A DNA stretch of 18,487 bases, from the NCBI RefSeq assembly GCF_000331775.1, contig NZ_CAPJ01000285.1, positions 1-18,487 of the forward strand, in the 5' to 3' direction. Made by a program: the position numbers and the translations under genes. The notes under the pieces were generated by a model. It was given only the letters and a program-made list of their open reading frames with translations, had not been told where the DNA came from and searched no databases. This DNA comes from Xanthomonas translucens pv. translucens DSM 18974. GTDB taxonomy: Bacteria > Pseudomonadota > Gammaproteobacteria > Xanthomonadales > Xanthomonadaceae. Position 1 is the first letter of the stretch, and the number at the start of each line of letters is the position of its first letter. Positions 6,635-14,153 of this stretch are shown piece by piece.

Positions 6635-7960
6635 ATGCTGACCGCGCTCGGTTTCGGAATGGTCATCACCTTCATGTACCTGATCATGAGCAAGCGGCTG
6701 TCGCCGCTGGTCGCCCTGATCATCGTGCCGATCACCTTCGCGCTGGCCGGCGGCTTCGGCACCGGCATCAACGACATGATGCTGGAAGGGATCAAGAAGA
6801 TCGCGCCGACCGGCGTGATGCTGATGTTCGCGATCCTGTACTTCGGGGTGATGATCGACGCCGGGCTGTTCGACCCGCTGGTACGGCGCATCCTGCGCCT
6901 GGTCAAGGGCGACCCAATGAAGATCGTAGTCGGTACCGCAGCGTTGGCGTTTCTGATCTCGCTCGACGGCGACGGTTCAACCACGTACATGATCACCGTG
7001 TCGGCGATGCTGCCGCTGTACCGGCGCATCGGCATGAACGCGTTGAACCTGACCTGCGTGACCATCCTCGCCGGCGGGGTGATGAACCTGACCCCATGGG
7101 GCGGGCCGACCGCGCGCGCGGCCACCGCGCTGCACGTGGACCCAGCCGACGTGTTCGTGCCGCTGGTGCCGGCGATGGCGCTGGCGATCGCCGGCATCCT
7201 GATGCTGGCCTGGCACCTGGGTATCAAGGAGCGGCGCCGGCTCGGCGTGGCCGCGCTGCCGGGCAACGCCTGGCTGGACAGCAGCATGGCCGACGATGGC
7301 GATGCGCTGCCGACCGTGGAGGACGCCGAGGACACCAAGCGGCCGAAACTGCTGTGGGTGAACCTGGCGCTGACCCTGGCGCTGATGGCGGCGCTGGTGG
7401 TCGGCGTGCTGCCGATGCCGGTGCTGTTCATGATCGGTTTCGCGCTGGCGCTGCTGATCAACTATCCGAACCTGGCCGAACAGCGCCGGCGTCTGGTCAA
7501 CCACGCCGGCAACGTGCTGTCGGTGGTGTCGCTGATCTTCGCCGCCGGCGTGTTCACCGGCATCCTCTCCAACACCGGTATGGTCGAGGCGATGTCGCGC
7601 AGCTTCCTGTCGGTGATCCCCGACGCGTGGGGCCCGCATCTGGCGGTGATCACCGCGCTCGCCAGCATGCCGTTCACCTTCTTCATGTCCAACGACGCGT
7701 TCTATTTCGGCGTGCTGCCGATTCTGTCCGAGGCGGCCAGCCACTACGGCATCACCCCTGTGGAAATGGCCCGCGCCTCGCTGGCCGGGCAGCCGGTGCA
7801 CCTGCTCAGCCCGCTGGTGCCATCGACGTATCTGCTGATCGGTTTGGCCAAGGTCGATTTCGCCGACCACCAGCGCTTCACCATGAAGTGGGCGGTGCTG
7901 GTGTCGTTGCTGTTGATGGGGGGCAGCCTTGTGTTTGCGCTGTATCCGTTGGCCGCTTGA
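6635..7960 (+). CDS. citH: CitMHS-family citrate transporter
   Basis: 441 residues, a polytopic inner-membrane protein with about 12 hydrophobic segments and no signal peptide. It begins MLTALGFGMVITFMYLIMSK. Family hallmarks are FGVMIDAGLFDPL, the SLDGDGSTTYMIT block, GGVMNLTPWGGPTARAA, FTGILSNTGMV and FFMSNDAFYFGVLPIL. The family imports citrate complexed with a divalent metal ion, driven by protons. The length is normal for CitMHS proteins. The ATG at 6635 is preceded by AAGGA about 8-9 nt upstream. Placement after the porin and opposite tctDE agrees with the tctDE-regulated citH of X. campestris pv. vesicatoria, where it is known as a citrate transporter linked to virulence. A heptad element follows its stop by 6 bp. 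Confidence 0.93.
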   Translation: MLTALGFGMVITFMYLIMSKRLSPLVALIIVPITFALAGGFGTGINDMMLEGIKKIAPTGVMLMFAILYFGVMIDAGLFDPLVRRILRLVKGDPMKIVVGTAALAFLISLDGDGSTTYMITVSAMLPLYRRIGMNALNLTCVTILAGGVMNLTPWGGPTARAATALHVDPADVFVPLVPAMALAIAGILMLAWHLGIKERRRLGVAALPGNAWLDSSMADDGDALPTVEDAEDTKRPKLLWVNLALTLALMAALVVGVLPMPVLFMIGFALALLINYPNLAEQRRRLVNHAGNVLSVVSLIFAAGVFTGILSNTGMVEAMSRSFLSVIPDAWGPHLAVITALASMPFTFFMSNDAFYFGVLPILSEAASHYGITPVEMARASLAGQPVHLLSPLVPSTYLLIGLAKVDFADHQRFTMKWAVLVSLLLMGGSLVFALYPLAA

Positions 7961-7966
7961 ATCTTC

Positions 7967-8071
7967 GGGACGCGGGACACGGGACTCGGGACTCGGAAAA
8001 GCGCGATAGCGCGATTTGAAACTTTACCGACTTCCGTTCTTCCGGTCCCGAGTCCCGCCTCCCCAGTCCCG
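7967..8071. repeat. Heptad stem-loop element, copy B
   Basis: 105 bp with the same architecture. Four left heptads (GGGACGC, GGGACAC, GGGACTC, GGGACTC, 7967-7994), a 49-bp core (7995-8043) and four right heptads (GGTCCCG, AGTCCCG, CCTCCCC, AGTCCCG, 8044-8071). The core has GGAAAAGCGCG at its left and ACCGACTTCCGTTC at its right. It starts 6 bp after the citH stop and ends 24 bp before phbB. In transcripts it could fold into a long interrupted stem and limit read-through into phbB. Confidence 0.85.
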
Positions 8072-8095
8072 CACTCCAAACCACAGAGGTTCCAG

Positions 8096-8836
8096 ATGAC
8101 TCTAAGAATCGCCTACGTCACCAGCGGTATGGGCAGCATCGGCACCGCGATCTGCCAGAAGCTGGCGCGCAACGGGCATACCGTGGTCGCCGGCTGCGGC
8201 CCGAATTCGCCGCGCAAGTCGGCGTGGCTGCGCGAGCAGCGCGAACTGGGCTTCGACTTCATCGCCTCCGAAGGCAATGCCACCGACTGGGACTCCACCG
8301 TGGCCGCGTTCGCCAAGGTCAAGGCCGAGGTCGGCGAGATCGACGTGCTGGTCAACAATGCCGGCGGTAGCCGCGACACCTTGTTCCGGCAGATGAGCCG
8401 CGAGGACTGGCAGGCGGTGATCGCCGGCAATCTCAACTCGCTGTTCAACATCACCAAGCAGGTGGTGGACGGCATGACGACGCGCGGCTGGGGCCGCATC
8501 GTCAACATCGGTGCGGTCAGCGCGCAGAAAGGCCAGATCGGGCAGATCAACTACGCCACCGCCAAGGCGGCGATGCAGGGCTTCAGCCGCGCGCTGGCGC
8601 AGGAAGTGGCCTCGCGCGGGGTCACCGTCAACACGGTGTCGCCCGGCTACATCGCCAGCGCCGCGATCAGCAGCTTCCCGCCCGACGTGCTCGACCGCCT
8701 GGCCACCTCGGTGCCGCTGCGCCGGCTCGGCAAGCCCGAGGAAGTGGCCGCGCTGTGCGGCTGGCTGACCTCCGACGAAGCGGCCTACGTCACCGGGGCC
8801 GACTACGCGGTCAACGGTGGCCTGCACATGGGCTAG
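8096..8836 (+). CDS. phbB: Acetoacetyl-CoA reductase-like SDR (PhaB/PhbB family)
   Basis: 246 residues of the classical short-chain dehydrogenase fold. The cofactor motif is TSGMGSIG (9-16), then NNAGGSRD (87-94), catalytic Tyr153 and Lys157 in NYATAK, and PGYIASAAI. The ending AVNGGLHMG is shared with Ralstonia eutropha PhaB, and the residue numbering falls in register with it. PhaB reduces acetoacetyl-CoA to (R)-3-hydroxybutyryl-CoA with NADPH. Residue 140, the catalytic Ser in PhaB, is Ala here (VNIGAVSAQK), with a Ser at 142; activity is therefore uncertain. No PHB synthase or thiolase gene is adjacent. AGAGGT (8085-8090) lies 5 nt before the ATG. The gene lies between the citrate and sucrose modules, with 85 bp to suxR, and may be cotranscribed with either neighbour. 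Confidence 0.85.
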   Translation: MTLRIAYVTSGMGSIGTAICQKLARNGHTVVAGCGPNSPRKSAWLREQRELGFDFIASEGNATDWDSTVAAFAKVKAEVGEIDVLVNNAGGSRDTLFRQMSREDWQAVIAGNLNSLFNITKQVVDGMTTRGWGRIVNIGAVSAQKGQIGQINYATAKAAMQGFSRALAQEVASRGVTVNTVSPGYIASAAISSFPPDVLDRLATSVPLRRLGKPEEVAALCGWLTSDEAAYVTGADYAVNGGLHMG

Positions 8837-8921
8837 GTGCGCGGCGCGGCGCGCAGGCGCTCGCAGCGCGGCGGCTGGCATACACTGCCGATTCCGCTCC
8901 CTGCGCCAGCGCCGACACCGC

Positions 8922-9953
8922 ATGTCCGACAAACCCGACCGCACCGCGCCCGGCGCGCGCCTGCAGATGACCGACATCGCGCGCATGGCCGGCGTGTCCG
9001 AATCCACCGTCTCGCGCGCACTGTCCGACAATCCGGTGGTCGCCGAACGCACCCGCGCCTACATCAAGCAGCTGGCCAGAGAGGCCGGCTACCGCGTCGA
9101 TCCGGTCGCGCGCAGCCTGCGTTCGCGGCGCTCCAACATCGTCTGCGTCGCGGTGCCGCTGATGCACGCGCACGAGCAGCCGCTGTCGGACCCGTTCATG
9201 ATGACCATGCTGGCCCTGCTCGCCGACGCGCTGACCGCGCGCGGCTACAGCATGTTGCTGTCCAAGCTGGACCGGCACCAGGACCATTGGGTCGAAGACT
9301 TGGCGCGCGGCAGCCGCGCCGACGGCGTGATCATGCTCGGGCAGAGTTCCGAGCACGCCGCACTGGACGCGGCCGCACGCGACGGCCTGCCGATGGTGGT
9401 CTGGGGCATCCGCATCGACGGCCAGGCCTACGTCAGCGTCGGCAGCAACAACCTGCGCGGCGGCGAGCTGGCCACCGCGCACCTGATCGAGATCGGCCGC
9501 CGCCGCATCGCCTTCCTCGGCGACGAGCAGCTGCCGGAGGTGGCGCCGCGCTTCGCCGGCTACCGGCGCATGCTCGAGCGCCACGGCCTGGAATTCGATC
9601 CGCGGCTGCACGCGCGCAGCCGCTTCCTCAGCGAGGACGCCTACCGGTTGACGCGGGCGATGCTGAAGAAGGCCGATCCGCCCGACGCGGTGTTCGCCGC
9701 CTCCGACGTGATCGCGCTGGGCGCGATCCGCGCGCTGACCGACGCCGGTCACCGCGTGCCGCAGGACATCTCGCTGGTGGGCTTCGACGACATCGCGCTG
9801 GCCGCCTACAGCCAGCCGCCGCTGACCACGGTACGCCAGGACCTGGCGCAGGCGGCAACGCTGCTGGTGGATGGCGTGCTAGGCCTGATCGCCGGGCAAC
9901 CACTGCAATCGGTGGAACTGCCGGTGCGCCTGGTAGTGCGCGATTCGGCGTGA
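8922..9953 (+). CDS. suxR: LacI-family regulator of the sucrose locus (SuxR)
   Basis: 343 residues. A 15-residue leader precedes the LacI helix-turn-helix (MTDIARMAGVSESTVSRAL, 16-34) and the hinge AGYRVDPVARSLRSRRS. A periplasmic-binding-protein-like effector domain (about 73-343) follows, with ADGVIMLG, RIAFLGDEQLPE, DAVFAASDVIALGAIRALTDAG, VPQDISLVGFDDIALAAYSQPPLTTVRQD. Gene order with suxC, suxA and suxB matches X. campestris, where SuxR represses the sux genes in the absence of sucrose. Its likely targets are the paired palindromes in the suxC-suxA gap. Start choice: ATG 8922 has no clear ribosome site; ATG 8967, at the HTH itself, is possible, while the longer open frame from 8817 overlaps phbB and is unlikely. 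TACACT near 8881-8886 could be a -10 element, but no good -35 is seen. Confidence 0.9.
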   Translation: MSDKPDRTAPGARLQMTDIARMAGVSESTVSRALSDNPVVAERTRAYIKQLAREAGYRVDPVARSLRSRRSNIVCVAVPLMHAHEQPLSDPFMMTMLALLADALTARGYSMLLSKLDRHQDHWVEDLARGSRADGVIMLGQSSEHAALDAAARDGLPMVVWGIRIDGQAYVSVGSNNLRGGELATAHLIEIGRRRIAFLGDEQLPEVAPRFAGYRRMLERHGLEFDPRLHARSRFLSEDAYRLTRAMLKKADPPDAVFAASDVIALGAIRALTDAGHRVPQDISLVGFDDIALAAYSQPPLTTVRQDLAQAATLLVDGVLGLIAGQPLQSVELPVRLVVRDSA

Positions 9954-9959
9954 GAGGCC

Positions 9960-10064
9960 GGGACTCGGGAACGGGGAATCGGGACCCGGAAAAGCGCGGC
10001 GGCGCGAACTGAAGCGTTACCGACTTCCGTTCCTGGAGTCCCGAGTCCCGAGTCCCGAGTCCCG
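9960..10064. repeat. Heptad stem-loop element, copy C (encodes the suxC C-terminus)
   Basis: 105 bp. Left heptads GGGACTC, GGGAACG, GGGAATC, GGGACCC (9960-9987), a 49-bp core (9988-10036) and right heptads AGTCCCG four times (10037-10064). The core has the same orientation as copy B. It starts 6 bp after the suxR stop. On the minus strand it is read through by suxC, supplying its last codons and the TAA stop at 10017-10019. Confidence 0.87.
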
Positions 10065-11366
10065 CCCCAGCTTCACAAACAACATCGCCCCCGCCGCCAT
10101 CACCATCAACGCGCCGGCCAGGCGGATCACATTGCGCGGGTCGCCATGCAGCCAGGAGTCGAAATACAGCGGCAGGGTCACGATCTGGATCAGCATCGGC
10201 AGCACGATGAACAGGTTGAACAGGCCCATGTACACGCCGGTGCGCTCGGGCGGGATGCTGTCGGCCAGCATCAGGTACGGATTGCCCATCATGCTCGCCC
10301 AGGCCAGGCCGATGCCGATCATCGGCAACAGCAGCAACCAGCGGTCGTGGATCGCCGGCAGCAGGCACATGCCGATGCCGGCGGCGAGCAGGCACGCCGC
10401 GTGGGTGGCCTTGGGGCCGACGCGGCGCGCCACCGGCACCATCGCGAACGCGGCGACGAAGGCGACGAAGTTGTAGAAGCCGCCGATCTGGCCGTTGACC
10501 AGGCCGGCTTCGCGGAAGCCGTGCGAATCCGGCGCGGTGGTGCCGAACAGCGTGGTCGACAACGACAGCACGATGTACTGCCAGTAGCAGAACATCGCAT
10601 ACCACTGGAACAGCATCACTGGCGCCATCTGCTTCATCGTCGGCGGCATGTGCCGCACCGCATCGGCGATCTCGCGCAGCGTGGCCAACGGCCCGACCGG
10701 CGCGGCACGCAAGCGTTCCAGCTCCAACGGCGGCAGCACCGGCTCGCGCACGCTACGCGCGGTGAGCAGGATCGAGGCCGCAGAGAATCCCGCGCCGATC
10801 GCGAACGCGGCGATGGTGACGTAGGGAATGTGGTGCGCATTGGCCGCATCCTGGTTCATGCCGAACCACACCAGCAACGGCGGGGTCACGTAGGCCAGGG
10901 TCTGGCCCAGCCCGGTGAACGCGCTTTGGGTGAGGTAGCCCAGCGGGCGCTGACGCGGCGCCAGCACGTCGCTGACCAGGGCGCGATACGGCTCCATCGC
11001 CACGTTGTTGGCCGCATCCAGCATCCACAACAGGCTCACCGCCATCCATAGCGCCACGCTGAAGGGCATCAGCAACAGGCACAGGCTGCACACCAGCGCG
11101 CCGATCACCATGTACGGCATGCGCCGGCCCCAGCGGGTGACGGTGCGATCGCTCAACACCCCGACCACCGGCTGCAGCGCCAGCCCGGTGATCGGCCCGG
11201 CCAGCCACAGGTACGGCAGGCTGGCGTGATCGGCGCCCAGGTAGTTGTAGATCGGGCTCATGTTGCTCTGCTGCAGGCCGAAGCTGTACTGCACGCCGAA
11301 AAAGCCGGCGTTGAGCGCCAGCACGCGCGACAGCGGAAGCAAGGGGCGATCGGAACGCATGGACAT
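10017..11366 (-). CDS. suxC: MFS sucrose permease (SuxC)
   Basis: 449 residues from the ATG at 11366 ([20 protein letters not shown]); the ATG at 11360 is equally possible and has better spacing to an AGG. It is a polytopic inner-membrane transporter with about 12 hydrophobic segments. The major-facilitator loop signature [15 protein letters not shown] lies between helices 2 and 3, in the style of the sucrose/glycoside-proton symporters. In X. campestris the gene at this place imports sucrose from the periplasm after SuxA. The open frame continues upstream to 11465 through the operator, which argues against an earlier start. The C-terminus is odd: after LFVKL, the last 16 residues ([16 protein letters not shown]) are encoded wholly by the heptad repeat, so the native end was probably replaced. 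The gene is convergent with suxR and divergent from suxA. Confidence 0.92.
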   Translation of the reverse strand: MSMRSDRPLLPLSRVLALNAGFFGVQYSFGLQQSNMSPIYNYLGADHASLPYLWLAGPITGLALQPVVGVLSDRTVTRWGRRMPYMVIGALVCSLCLLLMPFSVALWMAVSLLWMLDAANNVAMEPYRALVSDVLAPRQRPLGYLTQSAFTGLGQTLAYVTPPLLVWFGMNQDAANAHHIPYVTIAAFAIGAGFSAASILLTARSVREPVLPPLELERLRAAPVGPLATLREIADAVRHMPPTMKQMAPVMLFQWYAMFCYWQYIVLSLSTTLFGTTAPDSHGFREAGLVNGQIGGFYNFVAFVAAFAMVPVARRVGPKATHAACLLAAGIGMCLLPAIHDRWLLLLPMIGIGLAWASMMGNPYLMLADSIPPERTGVYMGLFNLFIVLPMLIQIVTLPLYFDSWLHGDPRNVIRLAGALMVMAAGAMLFVKLGRDSGLGTRDSRNGSR

Positions 11367-11434
11367 AAGCCTGACAGGAAGCCAACGGCGCCGCAGGTGG
11401 CGGGCCACGGCGGCAGAGCGGATGTTCGGAGCAA

Positions 11435-11448
11435 TGCAATCGATTGTA
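11435..11448. promoter_or_regulatory. Operator-like palindrome O1 (suxC side), probable SuxR site
   Basis: TGCAATCGATTGTA is a near-perfect palindrome around a central CG (inner ten bases perfect), the usual LacI/GalR operator shape. The same 14 bases recur exactly at 11535-11548. On the minus strand it contains TACAAT (11443-11448), a possible -10 for suxC, although the matching -35 is poor. It lies 69 bp upstream of the suxC start. Assignment to SuxR rests on position and family. Confidence 0.75.
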
Positions 11449-11521
11449 ACGCTGCGCTGCACCATAACCTGGCAGATAAAAAGCCAGATTTTGCGTTGTC
11501 TACGGCAGCGCCCTCAATTTT

Positions 11522-11550
11522 TTGCAATACAAATTGCAATCGATTGTAAA
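11522..11550 (+). promoter_or_regulatory. Predicted suxA promoter overlapped by the operator
   Basis: TTGCAA (11522-11527) and TGTAAA (11545-11550) are spaced by 17 bp, a reasonable sigma-70 promoter in an AT-rich patch (about 11475-11555) of an otherwise GC-rich window. The second palindrome covers the spacer and -10, so a bound repressor would block RNA polymerase. The predicted leader to the suxA ATG is about 110 nt. The rest of the 302-bp gap (11367-11668) also has an inverted pair CTGGC/GCCAG (11469-11487) between the two operators and no gene. Confidence 0.55.
11534..11549. promoter_or_regulatory. Operator-like palindrome O2 (suxA side), probable SuxR site
   Basis: TTGCAATCGATTGTAA is palindromic except for one G/T pair and holds the same 14-mer as O1 exactly 100 bp away. 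A further half-site TTGCAAT at 11522-11528 forms its own 7-bp inverted repeat with ATTGCAA (11533-11539, spacer 4), overlapping this operator. Confidence 0.78.
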
Positions 11551-11668
11551 AGGCCGTATCACTGCGCCACCCAACCGCCTGTCCGGCATGGGCGCCGCGC
11601 CGGTCGATGCCGTCGCGCGCTGCATGCAGGGCCTGTCCGCGTCACCCCTCGCTTCGGGAGAGATAGCG

Positions 11669-14110
11669 ATGCACACCCATTCGACCCGCCTGCATACCTT
11701 GACCTGGGCCGTCGCCGCGGCACTGGCCGCCCCCGCCGCCTTCGCCCAGGACGCCGCCGCGCCCGTGGCCCCGTCCACTCACACGCAAGGCGACGTGGTC
11801 AGCCTGGATTCGGTGTTCGTGACCGGCACCGCCAGCGCCAAGAGCAAGCTCAAGTCCAGCGTGTCGGTCAGCACCGTCGGCGCCGAAGCGATCGAGCAAT
11901 CCACGCCGCGCTCGACCGCCGAGATCTTCCGCAACATTCCCGGCATCCGCTCCGAATCCAGCGGCGGCGAAGGCAACGCCAACATTGCGGTGCGCGGCCT
12001 GCCGGTGGCCTCCGGCGGGGCCAAGTTCCTGCAGCTGCAGGAAGACGGGCTGCCGGTGCTGGAATTCGGCGACATCGCCTTCGGCAATGCCGACATCTTC
12101 CTGCGCGCCGACGACAGCCTGGAGCGCATCGAGGCGATCCGCGGCGGCTCGGCCTCGACCTTCGCCAGCAACTCGCCCGGCGGCATCATCAACTTCATCA
12201 GCAAGACCGGCGACACCGCCGGCGGCAGCGTCGGCCTCAGCCGCGGCCTCGGCCGCTTCGACAACACGCGCTTGGACTTCGACTACGGTGCGCCGTTCGC
12301 CGAGCACTGGCAGTTCAACGTCGGCGGCTACTACCGTCGCGGCGACGGCGTACGCGACGCCGGATTCGCCACAGACAAGGGCGGCCAGCTCAAGGCCAAC
12401 CTGACCCGTCTGTTCGACAACGGCTACGTACGCGTCTACGCCAAGTACCTCAACGACCGCGCCGCCGCCTATACCCCCGTGCCGACCCTGGTCAGCGGCA
12501 GCGACGGCGCGCCGCACTTCCACGACGTGGGCAGCTTCGACCCGGGCCGCGACACCCTGTACAGCCCGTATTTCCGCAGCAGCAACAGCCTGGACGGCAG
12601 CAACCGCCTGACCCGCGTCGAACTTGGCGACGGCATGCACCCGGTGTCGCGCGCGATCGGCGCCGAGGCGCAGTTCGACATCGGCAGCGGCTGGACGCTG
12701 ACCGACAAGTTCCGCATCGCCGACACCTCCGGCCGCTTCGTCTCGCCGTTCCCGGCCGAAGTGGCCGACGCCGCCAGCCTGGCCGCGGAGATCGGCGGCG
12801 TCGGCGCGAGCCTGCGCAATGCCGACGGCCAAACCTACAGCGGCCAGGCGGCGCGCACCCACCTGTTCAACACCCGCATCAACGACCTCGGCAACGCGGT
12901 CAACGACCTGAGCCTGGCGCGCGACTTCAGCAACGGCGATGGCGGCAACGTCAATCTCAAGGCCGGCCTGTACAGCTCGCGCCAGGTCATCGACATGGAC
13001 TGGACCTGGAATTCCTACGTGCAGTCGGTGTCCAGCCGTTCGCGACTGCTCGACGTGGTCGCGGCCGATGGCAGCCTGCTCTCGCAGAACGGCCTGTATG
13101 CCTACGGCGTGCCCTACTGGGGAACCGACAACACCCGCCACTACGACGTGCGTTACACCATCAACGCGCCGTACGTGGCGCTGGGCTGGGACCAGGGCCC
13201 GCTGAGCGTGGACGCCAGCGTGCGCTACGACATGGGCCGGGCGCGCGGCGACACCGCCGGCGGGCTGCTGGTCGACAATCTCGACGTCGATGGCGACGGG
13301 ATCATCCAGGCGCCGGAGCGCAGCGTGGCGACGATCGACTACGCCAACCGCAAGCCGGTGGACTACGACTGGAACTACCTGTCGTACTCGCTCGGCGGCA
13401 ACTACATGCTCAACGAGGATCTGGCCGCGTTCGCCCGCTACAGCCGCGGCGCGCGCGCCAACGCCGACCGCCTGCTGTTCGGCGTGGTCCGCGACGACGG
13501 CTCGGTGTCCTCCGACGAAGCGGTGAACTTCGTCAAGCAACTCGAGGGCGGCCTGAAATGGCGTGCCGGCGGCCTGAGCGTGTTCGCCACCGCCTTCGCC
13601 GCGCGCACCCAGGAACAGAACTACGAGGCCACCAGCCAGCGCTTCTTCAACCGCACCTACAAGGCCCACGGGCTGGAACTGGAAGCGGCCTACCGCGCCG
13701 GCGGCTTCGGCATCAATGGCGGCGCGACCTGGACCGATGCGACCATCGACAAGGACCAGATCACCCCCGCCAACGACGGCAACACGCCGCGCCGCCAGGC
13801 CAGGTTCGTCTGGCAGCTGACCCCCAGCTACCGCGGCGATCGCTACGAGGTAGGGGTCAACGCGATCGGCACCAGCTCGGCCTACACCCAGGACAGTAAC
13901 CAGTTGAAGATGCCCGGCTACACGCAGGTGAACCTGTTCGGCAACTACCGCGTCACCGACGCGTTGACCCTGTCGCTGAACATCAACAACCTGTTCGACG
14001 CCTTCGGCCTGACCGAAGCCGAGGACGCGAGCATTCCGGACAACGCCATCATCCGCGCCCGCTCCATCCCCGGCCGCACCGCCAGCGTCAGCGTGCGCTA
14101 CGATTTCTGA
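11669..14110 (+). CDS. suxA: TonB-dependent sucrose receptor (SuxA)
   Basis: 813 residues, an outer-membrane active transporter. The signal peptide is about 1-26 (HTLTWAVAAALAAPAAFA, then QD). A TonB-box-like stretch VVSLDSVFVTG follows a short Ala/Pro-rich linker. The plug domain (about 55-170) contains STAEIFRNIPGIRSESSGGE, NIAVRGLP, RIEAIRGGSASTFASNSPGGIINFISK. The C-terminal barrel runs to the end, closing with SLNINNLFDAFGL and a terminal Phe (VRYDF). The ATG at 11669 has GGGAGAGA at 11656-11663 as ribosome site; the frame is open back to 11522 but that part is promoter. It takes up sucrose with high affinity in X. campestris. suxB follows 43 bp downstream, with transcription likely shared. 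Confidence 0.94.
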   Translation: MHTHSTRLHTLTWAVAAALAAPAAFAQDAAAPVAPSTHTQGDVVSLDSVFVTGTASAKSKLKSSVSVSTVGAEAIEQSTPRSTAEIFRNIPGIRSESSGGEGNANIAVRGLPVASGGAKFLQLQEDGLPVLEFGDIAFGNADIFLRADDSLERIEAIRGGSASTFASNSPGGIINFISKTGDTAGGSVGLSRGLGRFDNTRLDFDYGAPFAEHWQFNVGGYYRRGDGVRDAGFATDKGGQLKANLTRLFDNGYVRVYAKYLNDRAAAYTPVPTLVSGSDGAPHFHDVGSFDPGRDTLYSPYFRSSNSLDGSNRLTRVELGDGMHPVSRAIGAEAQFDIGSGWTLTDKFRIADTSGRFVSPFPAEVADAASLAAEIGGVGASLRNADGQTYSGQAARTHLFNTRINDLGNAVNDLSLARDFSNGDGGNVNLKAGLYSSRQVIDMDWTWNSYVQSVSSRSRLLDVVAADGSLLSQNGLYAYGVPYWGTDNTRHYDVRYTINAPYVALGWDQGPLSVDASVRYDMGRARGDTAGGLLVDNLDVDGDGIIQAPERSVATIDYANRKPVDYDWNYLSYSLGGNYMLNEDLAAFARYSRGARANADRLLFGVVRDDGSVSSDEAVNFVKQLEGGLKWRAGGLSVFATAFAARTQEQNYEATSQRFFNRTYKAHGLELEAAYRAGGFGINGGATWTDATIDKDQITPANDGNTPRRQARFVWQLTPSYRGDRYEVGVNAIGTSSAYTQDSNQLKMPGYTQVNLFGNYRVTDALTLSLNINNLFDAFGLTEAEDASIPDNAIIRARSIPGRTASVSVRYDF

Positions 14111-14127
14111 TTCCAAGGAGCCCGCCG

Positions 14128-14144
14128 CGCCCGGTCGCCGGGCG
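14128..14144 (+). promoter_or_regulatory. Hairpin between Shine-Dalgarno and start codon of suxB
   Basis: A perfect 7-bp stem CGCCCGG/CCGGGCG with loop TCG lies between AAGGAG (14115-14120) and the suxB ATG (14154). The only good ribosome site is 33 nt from the ATG linearly, but about 16 nt if the hairpin is skipped. No ATG, GTG or TTG occurs in frame between AAGGAG and 14154. Confidence 0.5.
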
Positions 14145-14153
14145 TGGTCCATC

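Noticed and set aside
6497..8071. Heptad repeats considered as a CRISPR array
   Set aside because: Units are 7 bp, contiguous and arranged as inverted arms around a conserved core, with no unique spacers and no cas genes.
7961..8095. citH and phbB as one metabolic operon (citrate to polyhydroxybutyrate)
   Set aside because: They run in the same direction, but a 105-bp stem-loop element lies between them and no other PHB genes are nearby, so a functional link is not supported.
11260..13899. Plus-strand open frame of 879 codons overlapping suxC and suxA
   Set aside because: The translation is Arg/Pro-rich low complexity out of frame with suxA, and it crosses the divergent promoter region.
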